Shown in pieces: positions 13,286 through 19,674 of a stretch of 19,674 nucleotides of DNA. Every line of letters starts with the position of its first letter. The stretch's first letter is position 1. The notes below the pieces were generated by a model. That model saw only the letters and a program-made list of their open reading frames with translations, was not told the origin of the DNA and ran no database searches. The position numbers and the translations under genes are program-made. Source of the DNA: HRBIN24 sp035574155 (GTDB lineage Bacteria; Chloroflexota; Dehalococcoidia; SM23-28-2; HRBIN24); the NCBI GenBank assembly GCA_035574155.1, contig DATLZD010000007.1, forward strand, positions 1 through 19,674, read 5' to 3'.

Positions 13286-14692
13286 GTGGTTGTCGACGTG
13301 GACTCATTGGCCCAGGCCGTGGCCGAGGCCATCGGACGGGAGGCCGTCGTCCTGGACCCCGGACAGCTGGAGCGCTACGCGTGGGATGCCCTGGGACCCA
13401 ACCGGGCCTTCCGCCTGGCTGGCCAGATAGAGCCCCAGCCCCTGCTGGCGGCCCGCCCCCGCAGCACCGAAGAGGTGGCGGCCGTGGTGCGCCTGGCTGC
13501 CCAGTGGGGCCTGCCGGTGGTGCCCTACGGCGGCGGGACGGGGGTGATGGGGGCCGCCGTCCCCGTCCGTCCCTCGCTGGTGCTGGACCTGAGCGCCATG
13601 GACAGGGTGCTGGCCATCAGCCGCCCGGACCGGGCCGTCCATGTGCAGGCGGGCGTGTTGCTGGAGCGCCTGGATCAGGAGCTGGCTGCCCACGGCCTGA
13701 TGTTGGCCCACGATCCCTGGTCGTTGCCCATCGCCACGGTGGGGGGTGCCATCTCCACCAATGGCATGGGCTACCGGGTGGGCCGCTATGGCTCCATGGG
13801 CGACCAGGTGCTGGGCCTGACGGTGGTCCTGGCCGACGGCCGCATCCTGCGCACGCGGGCCGTGCGGGGGAAGTCCACCGGCCTGGACCTTAACCACCTG
13901 TTTATCGGGACCGAGGGCTGCCTGGGCATCGTCACCGAGGCGGTCCTGAGTTGCCTCCCCCTTCCCGAGGCCCGGCGCTTGGTCGCCTACGCTTTCGACA
14001 GCTTCGAGGCAGGGTTCGAGGCCATCCTGGCCATGGACGGCATCGGCCTCGTGCCCTCGGTCCTGGACTACGGCGAGGACTTCGAGCCCGGGGCCGACAC
14101 CTCCCGTCCCGTTTCGGCCGGAGCCAAGCTCTACCTGGCGTTCGAGGGGTTCCGTCAGGAGGTGGAGGCCCAGAGCGTCCGTGCTGACGAGATCTGCCGG
14201 GCCAGCGGCGGCCGTCCCCTGTCGCAGCGGGAGGCCGAGTCCTTCTGGGAGCACCGTCACGACATCGCCCTGCGCTTCGCCCGCGGCCGTCGACAGGGAC
14301 GGCCGCGGGAGCCGGTGGCCGGCGCCCGCTTCGACTACGTGCACGTCTCCCTGCCGCCGTCGCGGGTCCTGGACTACCGTCGCCGTTGCCAGGAGGTGCT
14401 GGCCCGGCGGCGGGTGCTGCCCCTGGAATACGGCATCTGGGGCAGGCCTGGGCTCTTCGACGTGGTGATGGTCCAGCCTGATGGGGACAGCGACTCCCTG
14501 GCGGAGGCTGTGGACGAGCTACTGGCCATGGCCCAGGACATGGGCGGCTCCATGGAGCAGTGCCACGGTGTGGGGCTGAAGCTGGTCCACCTGATGGAGC
14601 GGGAGCACGGCTTGGGGCTGGAGCTGATGCGGGCCATAAAACGGGCACTAGACCCCCAGGGCATCCTCAACCCGGGCAAGCTGGCCCTGTAA
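13286..14692 (+). CDS. FAD-linked oxidase of the GlcD / alkyl-DHAP synthase type
   Basis: A 468-residue flavoprotein of the VAO/PCMH fold, oxidising 2-hydroxy acids or related substrates. The FAD domain shows RPRSTEEVAAVVRLA (58-72), PYGGGTGVMG (80-89), ISTNGMGYRVGRYGSMGDQVLGL (156-178) and LFIGTEGCLGIVTEAVL (205-221), all typical. The C-terminal cap ends MEQCHGVGLKLVHLMEREHG and DPQGILNPGKLAL, the standard family ending. The HGVG and hydrophobic context recall alkyldihydroxyacetonephosphate synthase as well as D-lactate/glycolate dehydrogenases, which have EHGIG there. No Fe-S domain is fused and no GlcE/GlcF partner follows. The start is GTG, supported by GGAGGTG (13273-13279) 6 nt upstream. 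Precise substrate undetermined. Confidence 0.9.
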   Translation: MVVDVDSLAQAVAEAIGREAVVLDPGQLERYAWDALGPNRAFRLAGQIEPQPLLAARPRSTEEVAAVVRLAAQWGLPVVPYGGGTGVMGAAVPVRPSLVLDLSAMDRVLAISRPDRAVHVQAGVLLERLDQELAAHGLMLAHDPWSLPIATVGGAISTNGMGYRVGRYGSMGDQVLGLTVVLADGRILRTRAVRGKSTGLDLNHLFIGTEGCLGIVTEAVLSCLPLPEARRLVAYAFDSFEAGFEAILAMDGIGLVPSVLDYGEDFEPGADTSRPVSAGAKLYLAFEGFRQEVEAQSVRADEICRASGGRPLSQREAESFWEHRHDIALRFARGRRQGRPREPVAGARFDYVHVSLPPSRVLDYRRRCQEVLARRRVLPLEYGIWGRPGLFDVVMVQPDGDSDSLAEAVDELLAMAQDMGGSMEQCHGVGLKLVHLMEREHGLGLELMRAIKRALDPQGILNPGKLAL

Positions 14693-14726
14693 CGCTTACC
14701 TACCGCCCCGTATCTAAACCTTTGGA

Positions 14727-16910
14727 ATGTCTGCCGCCGTCGTGCAAGAGGGCGGTAGGGCTTGGCGTCTCCTCCTGCCCAAGTCCTCCCGCGGACGTGC
14801 GCGTCTCGCTCTCTTTCTCATCAGCTGTGCCTTGGCCCTGATGACCGTATCGTCCATATACTACGCCAACCTGCACCGCACCCACCTGCAGGACATGGAC
14901 CAGCTCTCGCAGGCCGGAGTGGCCCTCGAGCAGGCCCACGGCGACTTCACCCAGGCCAAGGCCGCCCTAGCCTCCCTGACCATCCTGCGTGACCGGGCCT
15001 ACTTCGACCTCTACCGCCAGAGCCTGCAGGCCGCCCGCCAGGGCGTGGAGAGGGCGCGACGCATCGCCGCCTCCCTGGGCATGTGGGCCGACGTCACTGC
15101 CCTCTACAGCTTGACCGCGAGGATGGACGCCTTCGACGGCCAGATCGAGGACGTGGTCAACGCCTATCTGGGGGAGGACCCCTTGGGGGCCATCCAGGCG
15201 GGCCAGCAGCTTTGGCCGGTGGCCGACTCCATCGAGAGGGACCTGCGCAACGCCAGCAGCGCCTGGCTCACGCTGGTGACGCAGGAGCGGGAGGCGGCTG
15301 AGACGGACACCTGGATGCACCTGGTGGCCCAGGGGGCTCTGGGCGCCTTCAGCCTGCTGGTAGCCCTCGTCACCGCCGGCCTGTTCGACCGCTCCATCCT
15401 GCGGCCTCTGGCCCAGCTGCGCCGCGCCGCCACGGCCATCGCTGCCGGGGACCTCACGGCAAGGGCACCCGTGCAGGGGCCCGAGGAGGTGGTCTCCCTG
15501 GCCCAGGCCTTCAACGACATGACCGAGGCCCTAGTCCAGCGCAACGCCGAGCTGGAGCGCCGCCTGATTGACCTGCAGCAGGCCCAGGACACCATCTGGC
15601 GCATGGCCTATTATGACCCCCTCACGGGTCTGCCCAACCGTCACCTGCTGGAGGACAGGCTGCAGATGGCCATTGCCCAGGCGCGACGCAAGGGGCAGTA
15701 CGTGGGTGTCCTCTTCCTGGACCTGGACCGCTTCAAGCTGGTCAACGATACCTTCGGCCATGGCTTCGGCGACAAACTGCTGCGCCTGGTGGGCCGTCGC
15801 CTGGCGGAGGCCCTCAACGGCAACCACCTGCTGGCCCGCACCGGCGGTGACGAGTTCGCTGTCCTGCTGCCCGAGGTGACGCGGGAGGCGGAGGCGGAGG
15901 AGGCGGCCCGGCGCCTGCTGGGGGCTATGCAGCTGCCCTTCTTCCTGGACGACCGGGAGCTTTACATCACGGCAAGCATTGGTCTGGTCCTCTTCCCCCA
16001 GCACGGGGAGGACGCCCAGGCCCTCCTGCGCAACGCCGACATCGCCATGTACCGGGCCAAGGAGCGGGGGCGCAACACCTACCAGACCTACAGCACCTTC
16101 CTCGGCTCGGGCATAATGAACCGCCTGGCCATGGAGAGTGAGCTGCACCGTGCCCTAGAGCGGGGGGAGCTGGTCCTCCACTACCAGCCCATCGTGGACG
16201 TGGAGGCTGGCAGGGTGATAGGGCTGGAAGCCCTGGTGCGCTGGCAGCACCCGGAGCGGGGGCTCCTCTTCCCCGACCAGTTCATCCCCCTCGCTGAGGA
16301 GACGGGCCTCATCGTCCCCCTGGGTGAGTGGGTGCTGAGCACCGCCTGCGCCCAGGCCGTGTCCTGGCAGAAGGACGGCTTGGGCCCCCTCTTCGTCACC
16401 GTCAACCTGTCGCCGCGGCAGATGCGCCAGGACGACGAGCTGCTGGCGGCGGTCTCCCAGGTCCTGCGGGAGACGGGGCTACCGCCGGAGCAGCTCATGC
16501 TGGAGGTGACGGAGGGGGCCATCATGGTGGAGCTGGAGCGGGCCGTGAGCCTGCTGCTGGCCCTGAGGGGTCTCGGGGCCAAGGTCTGCGTGGACGACTT
16601 CGGCACCGGCCACTCCTCCCTCAGCCACCTGAAGACGCTGCCGGTGGACGTGGTCAAGGTGGACCGCACCTTCGTCTGGGACATGACCGCCAGCCAGGCC
16701 GATGCCGCCATTGTGGCGGCGGTGGTCACCCTGGCGCGGTCCCTGGGGCTGCGGGTCATCGCCGAGGGCGTCGAGACCCAGGAGCAGGCGCTGCTCCTCC
16801 GCAGCCTGGGCTGTCACGAGATGCAGGGCTACCTGTTCAGCCGGCCACTACCGGCGGACCAGGTGGCCGAGTTGCTGCAGCGGGGCCCCAATCTGGCCCG
16901 CATCGCCTGA
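14727..16910 (+). CDS. Membrane-bound GGDEF-EAL cyclic-di-GMP enzyme with HAMP domain
   Basis: A 727-residue protein that may make and/or degrade cyclic di-GMP. A first membrane helix (about 27-48) is followed by an extracytoplasmic, mostly helical region (about 49-195), a second helix (about 198-219) and a HAMP linker (about 220-275). The GGDEF domain has an intact GGDEF (373-377), but the RxxD inhibitory site five residues upstream is replaced by LNGN. The EAL domain has EAL (501-503), DDFGTGHSSL (623-632), KVDRTFV, AEGVETQEQ and QGYLFSRPL, so both catalytic cores look complete. The sensed signal is unknown; the outer region resembles a four-helix-bundle sensor. It starts 34 nt after the oxidase gene with a weak ribosome site. 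A convergent terminator follows it. Confidence 0.94.
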   Translation: MSAAVVQEGGRAWRLLLPKSSRGRARLALFLISCALALMTVSSIYYANLHRTHLQDMDQLSQAGVALEQAHGDFTQAKAALASLTILRDRAYFDLYRQSLQAARQGVERARRIAASLGMWADVTALYSLTARMDAFDGQIEDVVNAYLGEDPLGAIQAGQQLWPVADSIERDLRNASSAWLTLVTQEREAAETDTWMHLVAQGALGAFSLLVALVTAGLFDRSILRPLAQLRRAATAIAAGDLTARAPVQGPEEVVSLAQAFNDMTEALVQRNAELERRLIDLQQAQDTIWRMAYYDPLTGLPNRHLLEDRLQMAIAQARRKGQYVGVLFLDLDRFKLVNDTFGHGFGDKLLRLVGRRLAEALNGNHLLARTGGDEFAVLLPEVTREAEAEEAARRLLGAMQLPFFLDDRELYITASIGLVLFPQHGEDAQALLRNADIAMYRAKERGRNTYQTYSTFLGSGIMNRLAMESELHRALERGELVLHYQPIVDVEAGRVIGLEALVRWQHPERGLLFPDQFIPLAEETGLIVPLGEWVLSTACAQAVSWQKDGLGPLFVTVNLSPRQMRQDDELLAAVSQVLRETGLPPEQLMLEVTEGAIMVELERAVSLLLALRGLGAKVCVDDFGTGHSSLSHLKTLPVDVVKVDRTFVWDMTASQADAAIVAAVVTLARSLGLRVIAEGVETQEQALLLRSLGCHEMQGYLFSRPLPADQVAELLQRGPNLARIA

Positions 16911-16941
16911 GTGGCCGATCCCGCCGACTCACCCCCGAGTC

Positions 16942-16973
16942 GCTGGGCGGGGGCCTTGGCGCCCCCGCCCAGC
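16942..16973. terminator. Perfect 13-bp GC-rich hairpin between convergent genes
   Basis: The arms GCTGGGCGGGGGC (16942-16954) and GCCCCCGCCCAGC (16961-16973) pair perfectly around a 6-base loop. It follows the GGDEF-EAL stop by 32 nt and lies 15 nt past the stop of the convergent propeller gene. The T-run is poor (CCCTTT on the plus side), so it may act as a bidirectional terminator helped by Rho or by stem stability alone. Confidence 0.7.
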
Positions 16974-16987
16974 CCTTTCGGGCCGAC

Positions 16988-18331
16988 TCAGCGCACGATG
17001 ACGTCCATCCCGTGGGGGTCCGAGGCCGGCACCTCCACCGGTTGGCCGTTGAAGATGATGGTGGCGGTCCGCTCGTCCACCATCGGCGCCCGGTCCTTGA
17101 CGTCGAAGTCGAAGGTCTGGCAGTTGCGGTGCACCTTCATCACCAGGACCCCCGGCGTCCGCTCCGGGTTCACCGAGGCCGTCATGGCGCTCAGGGGCTT
17201 GGGCCCCCGCAGGGTGACGAAGGCGTGGCCGGCGTGGAGCTCCAGCCCGTCCGGGGCCGGGTCGGGCAGGAAGTCTCTCTCGATCGACAGGGTCTTCACC
17301 ACCCGCGCCGCCTCCACGTCCACCACGTTGACCTGGTTGCTCATGCGCATGACTGTCCACACGTAGAGCTTGCCCCGGTGGTCTATGCAGTAGAACGTGC
17401 CGTGGGTGTCCACCCCCGGCAGGTCGATGACCACCGGGTCGGGGAACACCCCCTCACCGGCGCGGCTGGAGTCGAAGATGTACAGACGGTCCGGCAGCCC
17501 CGGCTGCCCCCGCGACTCGCTGTTGATGACCATGCGCCGGAAGTCGGGCGGCAGAGGGACGGCCCCGCAACCCTCGGCCGGCACCACCGCTGCCGGGTAG
17601 ACATGCACGATGCTCATGGGCACGCTGCCATCGGCGCTGCCCAGGTCCACTACCACCACGCCACCCTGCTGCATGGTGACGTAGGCGAAACGGCTGTCAG
17701 GGGTGAAGTTGACACACACCGCCCGCGCCTGGGACGTCCCCAGCCGGGGCAGGGCCGCCCCCAGGTCCAGCGTCTCCACATACTGGTAGTCGTCGTTGGC
17801 GTAGTCGGTGCGGATCTTGTGGATAGCGCCCCGGTTGGAGGCCGGCAGGGGCGCCCCCAGGTCGGCCACGATGACCATGCTCTTGTCGGGCGTGGGCATG
17901 GCGGCGTGGGTGCGGACGCTACCCACCCCTCCCCTGCCCACCAGGTTCACGCACCCCACCACCTGCCGGCTGTCGATGTTGATGAAGAAGACGTCCCCCG
18001 ACTCGAAGTTGGCCAGCACGAAGTGGGTGGGGCGTGGCATGTCGATGGCCAGCCCCATGTGGGGCCGCTTGCCCACCGGGCAGCCGGCCGCCTGGGCCGC
18101 CTGGGCCAGGTCTATGACCTCCGGCTCGGCGGCCCTGGGGTCCCGCACCATCTCCTCCCCTTGCCATATGTAGAGGAGCCCCCCGCCCTGGGGGTGGGTG
18201 TCCGACTGGTCTATGGCCCAGACCTCGAAGGGCCGCTCCTCCGTCCGGGCCGTGGGCGTCCCTGCCCCGGGCCAGGATAGGGCCACCAGCACGGCCACCG
18301 GCAGCAGCAACAACAGGGCCATCCGGCGCAT
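16988..18331 (-). CDS. Secreted protein, probable beta-propeller, unknown function
   Basis: A 447-residue protein with a clear Sec signal (MRRMALLLLL, hydrophobic to about residue 18, then small residues and the likely cleavage region GAGTPTA). The mature part has repeated strand-rich units such as ADLGAPLPASNRGAIHKI, FAYVTMQQGGVVVVDLGSADG, GKLYVWTVMRMSNQVNVVDVE and HAFVTLRGPKPLSAM, spaced in the manner of YVTN/WD-type propellers. Cysteines are few (for example GCPVG, VGCVNL, RNCQTF) and no haem CxxCH motif is present. No lipobox is seen, so it is probably released or wall-associated. AGGAGG (18335-18340) lies only 3 nt before the ATG at 18331. It has its own promoter upstream, so it is a single-gene unit. 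The function is not known to me. Confidence 0.85.
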   Translation of the reverse strand: MRRMALLLLLPVAVLVALSWPGAGTPTARTEERPFEVWAIDQSDTHPQGGGLLYIWQGEEMVRDPRAAEPEVIDLAQAAQAAGCPVGKRPHMGLAIDMPRPTHFVLANFESGDVFFINIDSRQVVGCVNLVGRGGVGSVRTHAAMPTPDKSMVIVADLGAPLPASNRGAIHKIRTDYANDDYQYVETLDLGAALPRLGTSQARAVCVNFTPDSRFAYVTMQQGGVVVVDLGSADGSVPMSIVHVYPAAVVPAEGCGAVPLPPDFRRMVINSESRGQPGLPDRLYIFDSSRAGEGVFPDPVVIDLPGVDTHGTFYCIDHRGKLYVWTVMRMSNQVNVVDVEAARVVKTLSIERDFLPDPAPDGLELHAGHAFVTLRGPKPLSAMTASVNPERTPGVLVMKVHRNCQTFDFDVKDRAPMVDERTATIIFNGQPVEVPASDPHGMDVIVR

Positions 18332-18369
18332 GGTCCTCCTCTCCCGTCTAGGCCGACGGCTTCGGGGGG

Positions 18370-18398
18370 ATATTAGGCGCTGCCAACTTCCCCGTCAA
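18370..18398 (-). promoter_or_regulatory. Promoter of the secreted propeller gene
   Basis: The minus strand reads TTGACG (18393-18398), a 17-bp spacer and TAATAT (18370-18375), close to the sigma-70 consensus. Transcription would begin near 18363, about 30 nt before the ATG. Confidence 0.72.
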
Positions 18399-18464
18399 GC
18401 AATTTGCTGACATGTTATTGACGTCCACGGGCCATAGAGGCCCTTTTCGGGCCGCGCCGCCCCC

Positions 18465-18473
18465 TGTTAAAAT
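18465..18473 (+). promoter_or_regulatory. Extended -10 promoter of the GltD-like gene
   Basis: TGT followed by TAAAAT (18468-18473) is a TGn-extended -10 element. No good -35 lies 17 bp upstream. The start would be near 18480, giving a leader of about 24 nt that contains GAGGAGG before the ATG at 18504. Confidence 0.5.
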
Positions 18474-18503
18474 GGCTGTCACAGCGCGGGACGAGGAGGG
18501 CCC

Positions 18504-19674
18504 ATGCCGTGCGATAACCACCGTCGGCTGGCCATACCGGCCCAGCCGGTGCGCAAGCAGGACCCGGCCACGCGCGTGCACAACTGGGACGAGGTCTTCC
18601 TGGGCTTCGACCTGGAGACGGCGCGGCTGGAGGCCGAGCGCTGCATCCACTGCCCGGACGCCCCCTGCCAGCAGGCCTGCCCCCTGGGCAACAACATCCC
18701 CCAGGCCCTCTTCCTGCTGGAGCAAGGGGACGTCATCGGCGCCGCCAACGTCTTTCGCCAGACCTCCAACCTGCCCGAGATGTGCGGCCGCCTCTGCCCG
18801 CAGGAGTCCCTGTGCGAGGGGGCGTGCGTGGTGGGCTTCGCCATCCGCCCCGGCACCCTGGGCCCCCAGCCGCCGGTCCAGATCGGCAAGCTGGAGGCCT
18901 TCGTGGCCGACTACCAGCGGCGGGTCCTGGGGGGCTGGCCCCGCCCGGCCAGCAAGGCGCCCCCCACCGGCATGGCCGTGGCCGTCGTCGGCTCCGGCCC
19001 TGCCGGGCTGGCCGTGGCCGAGGAGCTGACCAAGCGCGGCCACTCCGTCACCGTCTACGAGTCCTGGCCCAAGCCCGGCGGCGTCCTGCGCTACGGCATC
19101 CCCAGCTTCAAGATGCGCAAGGAGCTGCTGCAGGAATACCTGGCCTACCTGGAGGAGCTGGGCGTCACCTTCGTCTGCAACACCGTCATCGGCCGCGACC
19201 TGACGGTGGACGACCTCTTCGCCGCCGGCTTCCACGCCGTCTTCCTGGGGCACGGGGCCTCGGTGGGGGGCCGCCTGCGCATACCGGGCGAGGACCTGAA
19301 GGGCGTCTTCCAGGCCACCGAGTTCCTGGTGCGGGGCAACCTGCCCCCCGAGGACCTGCCCCCCCGCATGCGGGAGCCCCTGGACATCGGCCGCCACGTG
19401 GTGGTCATCGGCGGCGGCGACACCTCCATGGACTGCGTCCGCACCGCCGTCCGCCTCGGCGCCGAGACCGTCACCCTCGTCTACCGCCGGACCGAGGCCG
19501 AGATGATGGGGCGGGAGGAGGAGCGCCGCCACGCCCGCGAGGAGGGGGTCCAGTTCATGTTCCTCACCGCCCCCGTCCGCTTCCTGGGAGAGGGGGGCAG
19601 GCTCAAGGCCGTGGAGCTGCGGCGCATGGAGCTGGGGCCACCCGACGAGTCGGGCCGCCGCAGCCCCGTCCCCG
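18504..19674 (+). CDS. GltD-like NAD(P)-dependent Fe-S flavoprotein (cut by window edge)
   Basis: The first 390 codons are in the window and the frame is open to its end. This family transfers electrons between NAD(P)H, FAD and Fe-S clusters; GltD, the glutamate synthase small subunit, is the best-known member. The start is the ATG at 18504 with GAGGAGG upstream, followed by VRKQDPATRVHNWDEVFLGF, a typical N-terminus. Two cysteine groups, C47-C50-C55-C59 (CIHCPDAPCQQAC) and C94-C98-C104-C108, are the cluster ligands of the family. The FAD site is VVGSGPAGLAVAEEL with GGVLRYGIPSFKM, and the second nucleotide site is VVVIGGGDTSMDCVRTA. Whether a GltB large subunit follows is outside the window. 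SudA/NfnL-type reductases share this architecture, so I assign no symbol. Confidence 0.92.
   Translation, partial: MPCDNHRRLAIPAQPVRKQDPATRVHNWDEVFLGFDLETARLEAERCIHCPDAPCQQACPLGNNIPQALFLLEQGDVIGAANVFRQTSNLPEMCGRLCPQESLCEGACVVGFAIRPGTLGPQPPVQIGKLEAFVADYQRRVLGGWPRPASKAPPTGMAVAVVGSGPAGLAVAEELTKRGHSVTVYESWPKPGGVLRYGIPSFKMRKELLQEYLAYLEELGVTFVCNTVIGRDLTVDDLFAAGFHAVFLGHGASVGGRLRIPGEDLKGVFQATEFLVRGNLPPEDLPPRMREPLDIGRHVVVIGGGDTSMDCVRTAVRLGAETVTLVYRRTEAEMMGREEERRHAREEGVQFMFLTAPVRFLGEGGRLKAVELRRMELGPPDESGRRSPVP

Noticed and set aside
13304..14344. Minus-strand open frame of 346 codons opposite the FAD-linked oxidase
   Set aside because: No ribosome site or family motif, and the composition is typical of an antisense shadow.
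14687..14716. Possible promoter (TGTAAC, 17 bp, TATCTA) before the GGDEF-EAL gene
   Set aside because: The -35 matches the consensus at only two positions, so the spacing is probably coincidence.
16328..18280. Plus-strand open frame of 650 codons crossing the EAL domain, the terminator and the propeller gene
   Set aside because: It spans two well-supported genes in other frames and a strong hairpin, and its product is low-complexity with no recognisable domain.
18348..19532. Minus-strand open frame of 394 codons opposite the GltD-like gene
   Set aside because: The plus strand carries unmistakable Fe-S and nucleotide-binding motifs; the minus product is Gly/Ala/His-rich without domains.

Overview
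This is a high-GC, gene-dense bacterial segment with short intergenic gaps, GTG/TTG starts alongside ATG, purine-rich ribosome binding sites and promoters close to the sigma-70/sigma-A consensus. The gene set (a homogentisate-type catabolic operon with its own ABC importer, a flavin-dependent LLM oxidoreductase, a heterodimeric ABC exporter, a GGDEF-EAL protein, a GltD-like flavoprotein) suggests a free-living heterotroph. Overall style resembles high-GC Chloroflexota (Dehalococcoidia-like) or a similar deep-branching soil, marine or thermal lineage. That assignment is inference; no rRNA or other phylogenetic marker is present.

Region 1 (1 to about 8280, minus strand) looks like one nine-gene operon. 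In transcription order it holds an LLM-class flavin oxidoreductase, a homogentisate 1,2-dioxygenase-family protein (hmgA), the five subunits of a branched-chain-type ABC importer (livK, livH, livM, livG, livF), an uncharacterised 320-residue protein and the N-terminal part of fumarylacetoacetase (fahA, cut by the window edge). A near-consensus promoter (TTGACA, 17 bp, TGC-TATAAA) lies directly upstream of the first gene. livM/livG and livG/livF overlap by 4 nt and livH/livM by 10 nt. The layout implies uptake of an aromatic compound or amino acid, ring cleavage of homogentisate or a close analogue, and hydrolysis to fumarate and acetoacetate. No glutathione-dependent maleylacetoacetate isomerase is visible, which makes the unknown 320-residue protein interesting.

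Region 2 (8281 to 8641) is a divergent intergenic stretch. About 250 bp is GC-rich and shows no convincing gene; it is followed by an AT-rich promoter-like segment.

Region 3 (8642 to 16910, plus strand) holds a small ferredoxin-reductase-like FAD/NAD(P)H protein, the two subunits of a heterodimeric ABC exporter with the typical one-degenerate-site asymmetry, a GlcD/AGPS-type FAD-linked oxidase and a membrane-bound GGDEF-EAL protein with both catalytic motifs intact. A perfect 13-bp GC hairpin separates it from the convergent next gene.

Region 4 (16988 to 19674) holds a secreted, probably beta-propeller, protein on the minus strand. Divergent from it is a GltD-like Fe-S flavoprotein that runs off the right edge. 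Each has its own promoter in the shared gap. No mobile elements, CRISPR arrays, tRNA or rRNA genes were seen.
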